A DNA stretch of 64,000 bases from Thiomicrorhabdus sediminis (GTDB lineage: Bacteria; Pseudomonadota; Gammaproteobacteria; Thiomicrospirales; Thiomicrospiraceae): contig NZ_CP040602.1 of the NCBI RefSeq assembly GCF_005885815.1, forward strand, positions 1,627,630 through 1,691,629. The letters are read 5' to 3'. Within the stretch, counting starts at the first letter, position 1. Each line of letters begins with the position of its first letter. Under the pieces are notes generated by a model that saw nothing but the letters and a program-made list of their open reading frames with translations, did no database searches and was not told where the DNA came from. The position numbers were made by a program, and so were the translations under genes. This document shows positions 26,981 to 36,382 of the stretch, piece by piece.

Positions 26981-27553
26981 ATGCGCCAAGATAAACGCTC
27001 ATTCTATCGTATTGACGTGGTTATGCCTTGCAGCTACAGAATAGTATCTGATGAAGAAGCAGAAGCGAACCCTTTACCGAGTTCTCCGGATTCAAAATTC
27101 ATCGAAGAATACTTCATGAAAAATCTGAACGAGCTGGATGAGCAAATCAATGAAGTCATCTCCCAGATCAATCAAAAGAGCTCTTTATTGGCAAGCGCTT
27201 TGACCGCGATGAATAGCAAGATTAACTTTCTTATGCAAACCATCGACGAAACACAACTGACTCGAGCAATTCCACAACGTTTAGTCAACTTAAGCGGTGG
27301 CGGCTTGGCAATAGATATTGAAGATGAAGTCACGCTAACTGACAAGGTCGACCTGCTGATCAAGCCACTGGCTAATGAGTCGCCTATTCTACTGCGTTGC
27401 GATATTGTCAATATCAAACCGCTTACCGATGCAGAGGGCAGCACCATCGCTTTATCGTTCAACAATATCGATGAGGAAAGTCGTCGCAAACTGGTCTTCT
27501 TTATCCAAACCAAAGAGATTGAGTTTGCTCAAAAGCATCGCAATATCTCTTAA
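26981..27553 (+). CDS. PilZ-domain protein with long helical insertion
   Basis: This 190-residue protein carries both c-di-GMP motifs of PilZ domains: RSFYR (Arg6 and Arg10, RxxxR) and NLSGGG (residues 103-108, NxSxxG). In usual PilZ domains these are 20-30 residues apart; here about 90 residues of acidic and helical sequence (30-95) lie between. In Pseudomonas a PilZ protein, FlgZ, occupies the same place after flgMN and brakes the motor, so a motility role fits. It lacks the YcgR N-terminal domain. The ligand motifs are intact, but the effect on flagella is inferred. Confidence 0.8.
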   Translation: MRQDKRSFYRIDVVMPCSYRIVSDEEAEANPLPSSPDSKFIEEYFMKNLNELDEQINEVISQINQKSSLLASALTAMNSKINFLMQTIDETQLTRAIPQRLVNLSGGGLAIDIEDEVTLTDKVDLLIKPLANESPILLRCDIVNIKPLTDAEGSTIALSFNNIDEESRRKLVFFIQTKEIEFAQKHRNIS

Positions 27554-27587
27554 GCATGACAAAGCGCCAGAAGTTTCAAAGGCCAAT

Positions 27588-27624
27588 AAAAAAGCCGCTA
27601 TTGATTTTCAATAGCGGCTTTTTT
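27588..27624. terminator. Bidirectional terminator behind the PilZ gene
   Basis: AAAAAAGCCGCTATTG and CAATAGCGGCTTTTTT form a long stem with A and T runs on both sides. It can stop the PilZ transcript and the convergent minus-strand transcript that ends at 27661. Confidence 0.85.
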
Positions 27625-27660
27625 ATTTTGAGTAAGTTTTGAGTAAAGCCATCTTCTGCC

Positions 27661-27942
27661 TTAAGGAAAAGCGTAACGCTTATCCGTTTTGGGCTTTTGC
27701 TCTTTTTTCTGCTCTTCAAGCATCGCATTGAGCCTTTTCTCTAAAGCTTGCACCTTAGACAGACTCTTATCGGCTTTCGCCTCACTCTGCTTTTGCGAAG
27801 AATACGCTTCTTTGATCTTTTTATCCTGTTTGTAAACCTTGCTTTCCAGCACTCTAACACGCGAACTGATACTGGCAGCTTCAGCCACCCCCTGCAGAAC
27901 AAATAAAGATACAAAACCTGTTATAAACAGTTTTTTCAACAT
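27661..27942 (-). CDS. Small exported coiled-coil protein
   Basis: This 93-residue protein has a signal peptide (MLKKLFITGFVSLFVLQGVAEA) and then a Lys/Glu/Gln-rich helix (residues 24-85) with leucine or valine heptads. I do not recognise a family. It lies 52 bp downstream of flgP and is the last gene of the flagellar ring block, so a basal-body role is possible but unproven. Confidence 0.7.
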   Translation of the reverse strand: MLKKLFITGFVSLFVLQGVAEAASISSRVRVLESKVYKQDKKIKEAYSSQKQSEAKADKSLSKVQALEKRLNAMLEEQKKEQKPKTDKRYAFP

Positions 27943-27994
27943 AGTCGAGCCTCCATCAACACGAGACTATCTCCCAGGTAATATTGCCTACCAA

Positions 27995-28582
27995 TTAATA
28001 ACTGCTTACTTTATAAACCGAATCAGGGTCATTGGCGATATTTTGCGTACCCGTGTAGATAAACGCTTCTTCAAAGAATTTTTTATCGACATAGACTTCT
28101 AATACTGTCTCATAGTTATTGTCGGCCATAGGTGTAACACTAACCACTCTGGCACCACGCACCACTGCGTTTACACGAGCTCGGAAGCTATCGTTTTTAG
28201 CCGTCAGAGTGGCAACCGATGTATTACTGTCGATACGGATACCATATAGTTGCTCAGCCAAGGCACGGTAAGCATCAAGCTTAGCTGAACGAATGGCCAT
28301 TAATCGGCGCTGCCCAGGCGTATAAGCGGCAAAAGTACTTTCAGCACCATAACCGATACCGGTAATCTTCATTAATTCAGGTGCTTTCTTCTCTTCCGTT
28401 GCCGCTTCGGTTTTAGCTTCTTCAGGTTGATGAAGGGTCTGATAAATCACCTGATGCACCGCATCCGCTTGTGGCTGACCGGCTTCATTAGCTGGCTTGT
28501 CACAACATGGTTTAGTTTGTATACAACCACTTAAAACCAAGGCACTCGCCAAAGTTGTCATTAGAAATGTTGTTTTTTTCAT
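27995..28582 (-). CDS. flgP: Flagellar outer-ring lipoprotein FlgP (LPP20 family)
   Basis: The protein has 195 residues from ATG 28582, which follows GGAG at good spacing; a longer frame starts at 28606. The lipobox LVLSGC precedes a conserved domain (GIGYGAESTFAAYTPGQRRLMAIRSAKLDAYRALAEQLYG, RVNAVVRGARVVSVTP) typical of FlgP/LPP20 proteins. FlgP forms the outer membrane-associated ring of sheathed or polar flagella with FlgT and FlgO. FlgO is not seen in this window. Confidence 0.83.
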   Translation of the reverse strand: MKKTTFLMTTLASALVLSGCIQTKPCCDKPANEAGQPQADAVHQVIYQTLHQPEEAKTEAATEEKKAPELMKITGIGYGAESTFAAYTPGQRRLMAIRSAKLDAYRALAEQLYGIRIDSNTSVATLTAKNDSFRARVNAVVRGARVVSVTPMADNNYETVLEVYVDKKFFEEAFIYTGTQNIANDPDSVYKVSSY

Positions 28583-28649
28583 GGTTTTACTCCACTCTTT
28601 ACTCAAAACTTATACTCGATAATGATTAATTAATAAACCTTGTCTGATT

Positions 28650-28910
28650 TTATTTAAGACAACGATTACTCTCTGATTCACAATCTAAATGCTCGATCTC
28701 ATAAACCCTGCCAAGCTCATAATCGTCCTGAATCGGCCGGGTCGAATAATAGCTTGGCTTCTGCATCGTATTGGGGCGGTCTTTTATACCCATAAACTGG
28801 GTGGTTTCGTTATAAACAACCTCGACACCATGCACAAACTGTCTTTCGGTACAGCCGCTTAACAACATCAGCAAACTGAATAAGAACACGCTCTTTAGCC
28901 GGTAATCCAT
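28650..28910 (-). CDS. Small lipoprotein of unknown function
   Basis: The 86-residue protein from ATG 28910 has a lipoprotein signal (FSLLMLLSGC) and a short mature part with two Cys near the C-terminus (DCESESNRC). I recognise no family. It lies 30 bp after the acidic membrane protein and 67 bp before flgP, so it belongs to the same transcript and may share its role. Confidence 0.65.
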   Translation of the reverse strand: MDYRLKSVFLFSLLMLLSGCTERQFVHGVEVVYNETTQFMGIKDRPNTMQKPSYYSTRPIQDDYELGRVYEIEHLDCESESNRCLK

Positions 28911-28940
28911 AAACACCCCGCAAAACACTTTAATCCGTCG

Positions 28941-30122
28941 CTATGGATAAGAATCCAGCACAGACTGATCATAGAAGCCACCATCCGGTGCACTATATTG
29001 ATAGTTGTTGTTCTGCTGCTGCGACTTAAGCTTGGCTGCTTCTTCCGCTTTTTCTTTCTGCTCTACCAACACCTGCTTTTCAACAATCCTCACACTATGC
29101 ATAATCGAAGCATATTGCGACTGCATCTTTTTAATTCGCTTATTCACTTCATTCAGACTACGCTGCGCTCTAATCAACTTAGAATTCATTAAAGCCATCT
29201 TCTTGGTCACTTCGGGATCGACTGCCATTGTCATATTCGGTTGCACAGCAACAGGAGCAACTTTTGCCACCTCGGCAGTTTTTGCAGCCTGCTCATTCAT
29301 GGTCTTATCAGCAACCGGCAACTCAATCACTTCAGCAGGTTTGCTACTTTGCGCCAAACTGGTTAGATCTTCATTCAACTGGGTAATCTGGAAATTGATT
29401 GCATCCAGTTTTTTCTCAACCTCTTGAACTGTTTTACGGCTATCTCCAATCAAAGCGTTATTGCGTTCAGAGTTCACTTGAATCGCCTCAATTAAGGTTT
29501 TGGTCTCTTCATCCATTCCGGCTGCCGAGGCCGACAAAGCGCTCCAGATTCCAATCCCGATTCCGGTCAGTGCCAACACCAACAAAACCGAACCAAAAAT
29601 AACGATTAACTTTTTGATTGAGTCCATATCATCCGCCGATATATTTGAATTTTGAGCCGCCTGTGCAGAGGCGCGCTTTGCTAAAAAGTCATCTGTATTA
29701 TCTACAGCTGTTTTCGTTTGAGGGCTACTCTCATTACCTTGTGCAGCCAAATTATTCTGAGCCGTTGCATTATTGGCCTGAACCGCCGTATTTAAGGGGG
29801 GCGCCTCATCTTCTACCTGGGGTTCTGAAACCGCTACCACTTCTGATTCAGAATCGCTCAACTCAGGAACGACATCTGCCACGCCTTCTTCTACTTCGGG
29901 CACATCATTAAGCGTATCAAGCAATTCCTCGGAATCCGCCATATCGACTTCCGCATCGCCAATATCGAGTTCGTCCAGACTTTCCAATTCCACAGCGCTA
30001 TCCACCGTGTCCTCGGCATCAGCACCGCCCAAATCGTCTGCCGCCTCTAACTCTGCTTCATCCAGCAAAGCATCAATGCTCTCCAAATCATTCGGATCAA
30101 ATTTTTCGTCCGCTTCCGCCAC
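28941..30122 (-). CDS. Acidic single-helix membrane protein with coiled coil
   Basis: This 393-residue protein is not recognised. Residues 1-108 are strongly acidic (many Asp and Glu), 110-170 are Asn/Gln/Ala-rich, and 172-194 form one membrane helix. The rest is a heptad-rich coiled coil (205-260 and 300-370) ending in a Gln/Asn/Tyr tail. The acidic part is predicted to be cytoplasmic and the coiled coil periplasmic. It lies 58 bp after the LpoA-like gene and upstream of the small lipoprotein and flgP. Confidence 0.75.
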   Translation of the reverse strand: MAEADEKFDPNDLESIDALLDEAELEAADDLGGADAEDTVDSAVELESLDELDIGDAEVDMADSEELLDTLNDVPEVEEGVADVVPELSDSESEVVAVSEPQVEDEAPPLNTAVQANNATAQNNLAAQGNESSPQTKTAVDNTDDFLAKRASAQAAQNSNISADDMDSIKKLIVIFGSVLLVLALTGIGIGIWSALSASAAGMDEETKTLIEAIQVNSERNNALIGDSRKTVQEVEKKLDAINFQITQLNEDLTSLAQSSKPAEVIELPVADKTMNEQAAKTAEVAKVAPVAVQPNMTMAVDPEVTKKMALMNSKLIRAQRSLNEVNKRIKKMQSQYASIMHSVRIVEKQVLVEQKEKAEEAAKLKSQQQNNNYQYSAPDGGFYDQSVLDSYP

Positions 30123-30180
30123 CTAAGTATTCCTTAACCTTCTGAACCCCGCTATGAACGGTCCCAGATATTTATCAAGC

Positions 30181-31656
30181 TTAACGTGATAACGCTGATA
30201 ATCTCTGTATTGAGGCTTGGTCAGCCCAATACACCATCGGCAATAAATGAAACTGTCCCTGAGCATTTCGCACATAACTGCCAAACTCGGTATTAACAAG
30301 GCTGTCCACCGAACTTGAGAGATCAGACTTTTTGACAATTTCTGTCGCCACCCTTCCCAAAGCATAAAACAGGCCAATTTTTAACTCCTGTTCGCTATGC
30401 TGTTGTTTAAGCACTCGGTTTTCCGCTAAATAGAAAGGCAATATCGCTAAGGTTTGTGACATGGCGTCCAAATTATTCAGCAGATAATTCAGGTTAGGCA
30501 TCTGACTCGGATACCAGACATGGGTGTACATTGCTGGTATCGGTAGATAATTCAGATAAGGCGATACCTGAATGGCTTGGTGTTGATCGACAAAAGAGAC
30601 CACCAGGTCAATGTCCCGACGAGCACGTTTTTCAAAACTCAGATGACGATTCAAGCTATGCTCGACCCACAAAGCCCTGTCTTTCGAAGCTTGCATGTCA
30701 AAGGCTTTATCCAGCGTCCGCCCCACATTGCCGTCAATGGTATGGCTTTCCAGATAGAAAGGCCTATTTAGGTCTTTCCAAGCCTGTGCGAAACTGTTTT
30801 TCAGCAATTGTGCCTGATCGGACTTATCGCTGATCACCATCACATGCTGGTAAGCGTTGTCATTAATGATCTGAAACAGCTGCTCCAAACCAACCAGTTT
30901 TGACGGTGCCAACGCGAATTCTTTACTGCCTAACCTTAACACCTCATTAAAATAAAACGTCGTGACACCGGTATCTAATAACTGCCAGTTTGCCACCATT
31001 TCTTTTTGCAAAGGACCAAAAATAAAGGACGGTTCATAATATTTAAGCGTATTCCAAATATCATAGACCGAATCATAAAGCTCACTATCGATTGACACCA
31101 ACTTGCCAGTAAAACCGGCCTCTGTCAGCCCTTCTTGAATCGCTCTTTGTAAAGGTTCTCCTGCACTGGCATAAGCCCCGGATAAAGGTAGCACAATAGC
31201 CACCACCGCATTGCGATCATGCAAAGGCAGACTTGGCGTGTCGCTGACACCAAAAAAAGACAGGATTTTGTCGAGCGGTGACTGTTCAGGCTTAAAGTGT
31301 TTGAGTTGCTCGACCCGAGGGGCAAATTCCGGCAGGATGGGCTGTTTTTCCAGAATCGAAAGGTAGTGCTTTAACTGCGGCCACTCGCCGCGTCTTTTTG
31401 CCATTTCAGCACGCAGAATCAAAATCTCTTGATCAAGACGATTAACATGCTGGGGGCTACGATGGATTTGCCCCGCTTGTGCCAACTGCATCGGCTGCGC
31501 AAGATCAGCAAAAACCTGAGCCTTGACCGGAATGGCCATGAATACTATAGCCGAGAATATGCCGATAACAGATAACCAGGCTACAAAAGAACGATGCGCA
31601 ACTTCTAATTGAGCACGTCTGGGTAAATTTTCACCTGTTACAACTCTGTTATTCAC
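30181..31656 (-). CDS. LpoA/LppC-like periplasmic protein
   Basis: The 491-residue protein has an N-terminal hydrophobic segment (residues 25-46) and a C-terminal domain resembling the periplasmic-binding fold of LpoA (AIVLPLSGAYASAGEPLQRAIQEG, FIFGPLQKEMVANW, YLNYLPIPAMYTHVWYPSQ). LpoA activates penicillin-binding protein 1A. Two differences are visible. There is no lipobox Cys, and the length lacks most of the TPR region of the 670-residue enterobacterial form. It heads the unit of acidic protein, small lipoprotein, FlgP and coiled-coil protein. An outer-ring or wall-synthesis role is possible. Confidence 0.7.
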   Translation of the reverse strand: MNNRVVTGENLPRRAQLEVAHRSFVAWLSVIGIFSAIVFMAIPVKAQVFADLAQPMQLAQAGQIHRSPQHVNRLDQEILILRAEMAKRRGEWPQLKHYLSILEKQPILPEFAPRVEQLKHFKPEQSPLDKILSFFGVSDTPSLPLHDRNAVVAIVLPLSGAYASAGEPLQRAIQEGLTEAGFTGKLVSIDSELYDSVYDIWNTLKYYEPSFIFGPLQKEMVANWQLLDTGVTTFYFNEVLRLGSKEFALAPSKLVGLEQLFQIINDNAYQHVMVISDKSDQAQLLKNSFAQAWKDLNRPFYLESHTIDGNVGRTLDKAFDMQASKDRALWVEHSLNRHLSFEKRARRDIDLVVSFVDQHQAIQVSPYLNYLPIPAMYTHVWYPSQMPNLNYLLNNLDAMSQTLAILPFYLAENRVLKQQHSEQELKIGLFYALGRVATEIVKKSDLSSSVDSLVNTEFGSYVRNAQGQFHLLPMVYWADQASIQRLSALSR

Positions 31657-31711
31657 GACATACCCGGTTAGTTATCTGACTTGAGCAAAAGCCGAAATTC
31701 AACAAACCACC

Positions 31712-34348
31712 CTAAACTCTCAGTGATTTACTGGCGATTTCATAAACATCTTTAGAAAGCGACTCTTGTGCCAAGATCATTTCTAAAGCCTGCTTCATCA
31801 TTTGTTGTCTTTGCCCATCATAGCGCTGCCAATGGGTAAAAGGTCCAACCATACGAGCCGCCACCTGAGGGTTAAGCGCATCCAATTTAATGACTTGCTC
31901 GGCGAGAAATTGATACCCTTTGCCATCCGCACGATGCAGTCCCAACAGGTTCAAGCGTCCAAACACCCCCAAAACACTTCGCACCCTATTCGGGTTGGTG
32001 TAGACGAAATCTTTGTGTTCAACCAGCTGTTTAACATGCTCCAAAGCGTGGATATGATGGGAAGCCGCCTGCAATGCAAACCATTTGTCCAATACCAAAG
32101 TGTCGTCTTGCCATTTGTCATAAAAATCACCCAGCGCACGTTTTCGTGCTGCTGTATCGGTATGACTCAGACACTGCAGCGAAGCCAGAGCATCAGTCAT
32201 ATTATCCGCATGATCGAATTGCGCTTCAGCCAGCTCGATATAGTCATCCAGCTGGGTGAGATATTGCAGGCATACGGTTTTTAATTTTCTCTGCGCGATA
32301 TCGTCTTTATGGTATCGGTATTCTGTCGACTGATTAAGCTCGCTGTAGAGCTTTAACCATTGCTCGATATTCTGTTGCGCAAGCTGCTGCTGCAAAAATT
32401 TTCGCGCATGATAAATCGCATCCGGATTGATCACCTCATACTGCTCGCCTATATAGGTTAAATCAGGCAGGCTCAAGGCCAGTGCTTTGAGCGCCTTATC
32501 CATTTTTTCATCCTTCACCAACGCTGAAAAAGCATTGGTGAACGCTTCTGATACCATCCAGTTGGTTTTCTCGGCATAACTATCGACTAAACGCTTGATT
32601 TCTCGTAACGCCAAGGTCTGAATAGATTCCCAACAGACAAAACTGTCTGTATCGCATTGCGCCAATAAGGCCAATTCTTGATTGGATTGATCAAACTCGA
32701 CAATGACCGGTGCGGAAAAACCTCTGAATAGCGAGACCAATGGCTGAGCAGAGACCTCGGTGAATGTCAGGCTCTGCTGCGGTTTATTAAACTCAAACAA
32801 TCCTTCATGATTTTGGTCGGCATAAAGCTTTAATTGCGGATCCTTGCTTTTTAATACCAACGCCTGTCCTGAATGGTCAAATAAAGCCAAGCGCACCGGG
32901 ATCAATAACGGTTTGAAATCTTCATTGCCGGTGTTTAGTCGTTGACGGAAATTAAGCGTCAAGGTTTGCTCGGAAGCATTGTAGTGCGATTCAACCGAAA
33001 CAACCGGAGTGCCTGACTGTATATACCAGTTATGCATCTGCGACAGATCAACATGATTGGCATCGGCCATCGCATTACGGAAATCCTGTACCGTCACCGC
33101 ATCGCCGTCATGGCGTTGAAAATAAAGATCCATTCCCTGTCTGAAGCCTTGCTCACCCAATAAGGTGTGATACAGCCTGACCACCTCGGCACCTTTTTCA
33201 TAGACGGTCATGGTATAGAAGTTATTCATCTCAATATAGGACTGCGGCTGTATCGGATGAGACATAGGGCCGGCATCTTCCGGGAATTGGTTATTGCGTA
33301 ACGCCTTTACATCTTCAATACGCTTCACCGCTGGGGACAACATATCTGCGGTAAATTCTTGATCACGAAATACCGTCAGACCTTCTTTTAAGGTTAATTG
33401 AAACCAATCACGGCAAGTGACGCGGTTACCGGTCCAGTTATGGAAATACTCATGGGCAATGACCGCTTCGATACCTTCATAGTCAACATCGGTTGCGGTA
33501 TCCGGTTTGGCGAGAACAAACTTGGAGTTAAAGACATTCAAACCTTTATTTTCCATCGCCCCCATGTTGAAATCATCCACTGCGACAATCATATAGATAT
33601 CCAAGTCATAAACTAGGCCAAAGCGTTGTTCATCCCATTGCATGGACCTTATCAACGATTGCATCGCATGTTCGCATTTATCGATATTTTTTGGTTCTAC
33701 ATAGATTCTTAAATCGATTTCTCGGCCATCGGCGGCAATAAAACGGTCCTGGTGACAAGCCAAATCACCGGCAACCAGGGCAAACAAGTAACACGGTTTT
33801 TTGAACGGGTCTTGCCAAACGGCAAAATGTCTATTGCCGTCCAAATCACCCGAGTCGATTAAATTTCCATTGGAAAGCAAGACCGCATTGGCAGATTTAT
33901 CTGCGATGATTTTGGTGGTAAACAAGCTCAGGCAATCTGGGCGATCAAAGAAATAAGTGATTTTTCTAAAGCCTTCGGCCTCACACTGGGTGCAATAATT
34001 GCCACTACTGCGATACAAACCTTCCAAAGCAGTATTATCTTGCGGTGAAATCCGCGTACGAATCAATAAGACAAACTCTTTTTTCCCCGCCGTAGGCACG
34101 CTCATTCCCGCTTCGCTCACCTCACAAGAGGCGGTGATATCCTCACCATCGAGTTCCACCGATAACAACTCTAGCTGCTCGCCATCAAGCCAAAGCTGTG
34201 TTGCCGCTTGCAACGCCCGCATCTGCATTTTATTACTTACTAAAGTGGCTGTCGGTTGCAGCTCAAACGTTAGAAAAACGTCATCAATCGCAAAGCTTAA
34301 AGGCTGATAATCGGATAAAAAATGTTCTACTGGGGATTGCGTCGTCAT
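31712..34348 (-). CDS. pepN: Aminopeptidase N (M1 family)
   Basis: This 878-residue zinc peptidase carries GAMEN and the HExxH motif HEYFHNWTGNR, with the third ligand Glu in LKEGLTVFRDQEF. It removes N-terminal residues from peptides in the cytoplasm. Length and motif order match enterobacterial PepN (about 870 residues). It is followed by the LpoA-like gene with a 55 bp gap. Confidence 0.96.
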   Translation of the reverse strand: MTTQSPVEHFLSDYQPLSFAIDDVFLTFELQPTATLVSNKMQMRALQAATQLWLDGEQLELLSVELDGEDITASCEVSEAGMSVPTAGKKEFVLLIRTRISPQDNTALEGLYRSSGNYCTQCEAEGFRKITYFFDRPDCLSLFTTKIIADKSANAVLLSNGNLIDSGDLDGNRHFAVWQDPFKKPCYLFALVAGDLACHQDRFIAADGREIDLRIYVEPKNIDKCEHAMQSLIRSMQWDEQRFGLVYDLDIYMIVAVDDFNMGAMENKGLNVFNSKFVLAKPDTATDVDYEGIEAVIAHEYFHNWTGNRVTCRDWFQLTLKEGLTVFRDQEFTADMLSPAVKRIEDVKALRNNQFPEDAGPMSHPIQPQSYIEMNNFYTMTVYEKGAEVVRLYHTLLGEQGFRQGMDLYFQRHDGDAVTVQDFRNAMADANHVDLSQMHNWYIQSGTPVVSVESHYNASEQTLTLNFRQRLNTGNEDFKPLLIPVRLALFDHSGQALVLKSKDPQLKLYADQNHEGLFEFNKPQQSLTFTEVSAQPLVSLFRGFSAPVIVEFDQSNQELALLAQCDTDSFVCWESIQTLALREIKRLVDSYAEKTNWMVSEAFTNAFSALVKDEKMDKALKALALSLPDLTYIGEQYEVINPDAIYHARKFLQQQLAQQNIEQWLKLYSELNQSTEYRYHKDDIAQRKLKTVCLQYLTQLDDYIELAEAQFDHADNMTDALASLQCLSHTDTAARKRALGDFYDKWQDDTLVLDKWFALQAASHHIHALEHVKQLVEHKDFVYTNPNRVRSVLGVFGRLNLLGLHRADGKGYQFLAEQVIKLDALNPQVAARMVGPFTHWQRYDGQRQQMMKQALEMILAQESLSKDVYEIASKSLRV

Positions 34349-34426
34349 GCTCTTCTCTATGAAATCTTGAATATAAAACTCATCACAAAACAGTCTATAA
34401 ACTTTAAACCGCTTTGTGATAAAAAT

Positions 34427-34462
34427 AAAAAAAGCCTTGCCATCTAAGATGGAAAGGCTTTT
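34427..34462 (-). terminator. Terminator behind pal
   Basis: On the minus strand AAGCCTTTCCATC and GATGGCAAGGCTT pair around a short loop, followed by seven T. It lies about 55 bp after the pal stop. Confidence 0.75.
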
Positions 34463-34517
34463 GAGAATATAGCTTTATTTGCCTAAAAGTTCAATTTCAA
34501 GCAAACCTCCAACAGGA

Positions 34518-35054
34518 TTAATAGCTAAATTCAGCGCGACGGTTTTTAGACCATGCCTCTTCATTATGACCATCAGCTACAGGACTGTCTTCACCGAAGC
34601 TGATCACTTCGATACGGCTTGGGCTGACACCCTCAGCAATCAAAGCATTTTTAACCGCATTCGCACGACGCTCACCTAAGGCAAGGTTGTACTCACGTGT
34701 ACCACGCTCATCACAGTGACCTTTGATGGTGACTTTTGCAGACGTCTCAAGAGCCATGAAATCCGCATTGGCTTTAATGATGTCATAGAACTCAGAACGA
34801 ATCTCTGAACGGTCAAAGTCGAAATAAACCACTTTACCGGCAATTTTCGCTTTTAACTCAGCTTTCTTAGCCGCCAATTCTTCAGCAGCTTTCGCTTCAG
34901 CTGCTGCTTTAGCCGCTTCGATATCCGCATCCACTTGCTCAGTCGCTTGTGCTTTATTATCCACTTCATCAGTTTTTGGCGTTGAACTACAACCAACTAG
35001 AGCAAAACCTAGAAAGCCAACTAGAAAAAGTTGTGAAAGACTTTTTACAGACAT
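34518..35054 (-). CDS. pal: Peptidoglycan-associated lipoprotein Pal
   Basis: This 178-residue protein has a lipobox (ALVGC), an Ala/Glu-rich helical spacer (residues 40-72), and an OmpA-like domain (VVYFDFDRSEIRSEF, TIKGHCDERGTREYNLALGERRANAV) that binds peptidoglycan. Pal connects the outer membrane to the wall and normally sits next to tolB; here no tol gene is adjacent. A related OmpA-type lipoprotein is possible, but the GHCDERGT pattern is Pal-like. GAGGAATC precedes the ATG. Confidence 0.88.
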   Translation of the reverse strand: MSVKSLSQLFLVGFLGFALVGCSSTPKTDEVDNKAQATEQVDADIEAAKAAAEAKAAEELAAKKAELKAKIAGKVVYFDFDRSEIRSEFYDIIKANADFMALETSAKVTIKGHCDERGTREYNLALGERRANAVKNALIAEGVSPSRIEVISFGEDSPVADGHNEEAWSKNRRAEFSY

Positions 35055-35381
35055 TTTGATTCCTCACTTAAAATTAAAAATTACCAATCATTAAAAACTA
35101 ATATAACCTATTCTACAGCAGAAATCTAAGGGGTTTGGGCGTTTTATTTGAAAAAGTATGACGGAACATTAAAGGCAAAAGTAACTACCAATAGAGGGCA
35201 CGAGAAAATGCAATTCTGCAACAAAAAAACCCGACTAGAGTCGGGTAAGCGGGCTACATTATGAAAAACGCAATCTAAACAACGTTTCCACACTTTTATT
35301 AGACCATAGCCCTGCTTTTAGAAAGTTGATTGAAATCAACAAATAGATTTACCCTTACAAATTAGAGGGTTTTTGATTATC
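35055..35381. other. Intergenic region between fnr and pal
   Basis: This 327 bp stretch holds the terminator behind fnr and the AT-rich upstream region of pal, which has a possible TAGAAT -10 element about 65 bp before pal. No gene is visible. Confidence 0.6.
35223..35246 (-). terminator. Terminator behind fnr
   Basis: On the minus strand ACCCGAC, a 4-base loop and GTCGGGT are followed by a T run of seven. It lies about 135 bp beyond the fnr stop. Confidence 0.75.
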
Positions 35382-36125
35382 TTATGCGAACTCCTGACAA
35401 ACTTCCGCTTCTGAAAAGCCTGCCAGCTGCTTTAATTTAGCCTCATCAAAAATCATCACCTGTTTCTTTTTCCAGCTGACGATATTATCGGCATTTAATT
35501 TGGATAAAATACGTGACACGGTCTCCGGGGTTAACCCCAAATAGACCGCGACATCTCTATGCAGGATATTAAGACGAAATTCCTCATAAAAGTAACCACG
35601 CTGTTTGAAACGGTCAGCCATATGCCAAATGAAGTGTGCGACACGCTGATCGGCATTGCGCTTAATCAATAGCTCAGAATGCAAACGATTAAACTGCAGC
35701 TTCTTACTCATGACCGCGATGATTTGCTGATTAAGGCTCGGGATCTGTTGCGATAAATCACTTAATTTGTCATAGGGCAGATTACACACCGAAGTACTGT
35801 CCAATGCCTGCATATTGAACTGATAACTTTCATCCAATAAACCATCAAAACCCACCACATCACCGGGTAGATAAAAACCGTGGATAATTTCTTCACCACT
35901 GTCGGAATAGGCATACATTTTCAGAACACCTGAACGTACCGCAAATATAGAAGTGAATTTTTCGCCAGCATGATAGAGGTGCTGGCCTTTTTTTATTGGC
36001 GATTTTCTTTCGACAATATTATCTAACAGATCAATGTCCGTTTTCATTAAACCCGTCGGAAAACAGACTTTTTGCAAACCGCAACTTAAGCAACTGGCAT
36101 TGAAGGTAGATTTATGTGTTGTCAT
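35382..36125 (-). CDS. fnr: FNR-type oxygen-sensing transcription regulator
   Basis: This 247-residue Crp/Fnr-family protein keeps the [4Fe-4S] ligands: Cys12, Cys15 and Cys21 (CLSCGLQKVC, spacing as in E. coli FNR) and Cys114. The DNA-reading helix has the E-SR pattern (TPETVSRILSKL) of FNR proteins. It should switch genes when oxygen disappears. A 13-of-14 match to the FNR box (36202-36215) lies about 80 bp upstream, suggesting self-control. Transcription is opposite to the kinase-Rieske gene across 556 bp. Confidence 0.9.
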   Translation of the reverse strand: MTTHKSTFNASCLSCGLQKVCFPTGLMKTDIDLLDNIVERKSPIKKGQHLYHAGEKFTSIFAVRSGVLKMYAYSDSGEEIIHGFYLPGDVVGFDGLLDESYQFNMQALDSTSVCNLPYDKLSDLSQQIPSLNQQIIAVMSKKLQFNRLHSELLIKRNADQRVAHFIWHMADRFKQRGYFYEEFRLNILHRDVAVYLGLTPETVSRILSKLNADNIVSWKKKQVMIFDEAKLKQLAGFSEAEVCQEFA

Positions 36126-36201
36126 AGTGAGCCAAAAAAAGATGATTTTATTATTAATGTTTTCGATTGTATCGTGTTATTTTTTTTTGTCATCCATTGC
36201 G

Positions 36202-36215
36202 ATGATTTTTATCAA
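36202..36215. promoter_or_regulatory. FNR-box candidate upstream of fnr
   Basis: On the minus strand the site is TTGATAAAAATCAT, matching TTGAT-N4-ATCAA at nine of ten fixed positions. It lies about 80 bp upstream of the fnr start. Confidence 0.6.
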
Positions 36216-36373
36216 AAAAAAAACCATTGGTATGATCAAAACAGCCTCTTTTACTGATTGGTAAAAAAACTTACCAACCCTCCATCTTCCTTAGTGCTTA
36301 TTTTTTAAGCAATCTAACAATTTGCACCGGTTTTAAAGAACTTAAGCCACTTTTAATATTTTTTTACACAAAG

Positions 36374-36382
36374 TTATCCACA
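36374..36382 (+). promoter_or_regulatory. DnaA box with inverted near-match
   Basis: TTATCCACA is a perfect DnaA box, and TGTGGAAAA a few bases further is the inverted site with one mismatch. There are no other boxes near, so DnaA-linked control of a neighbour is more likely than an origin. Confidence 0.4.
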
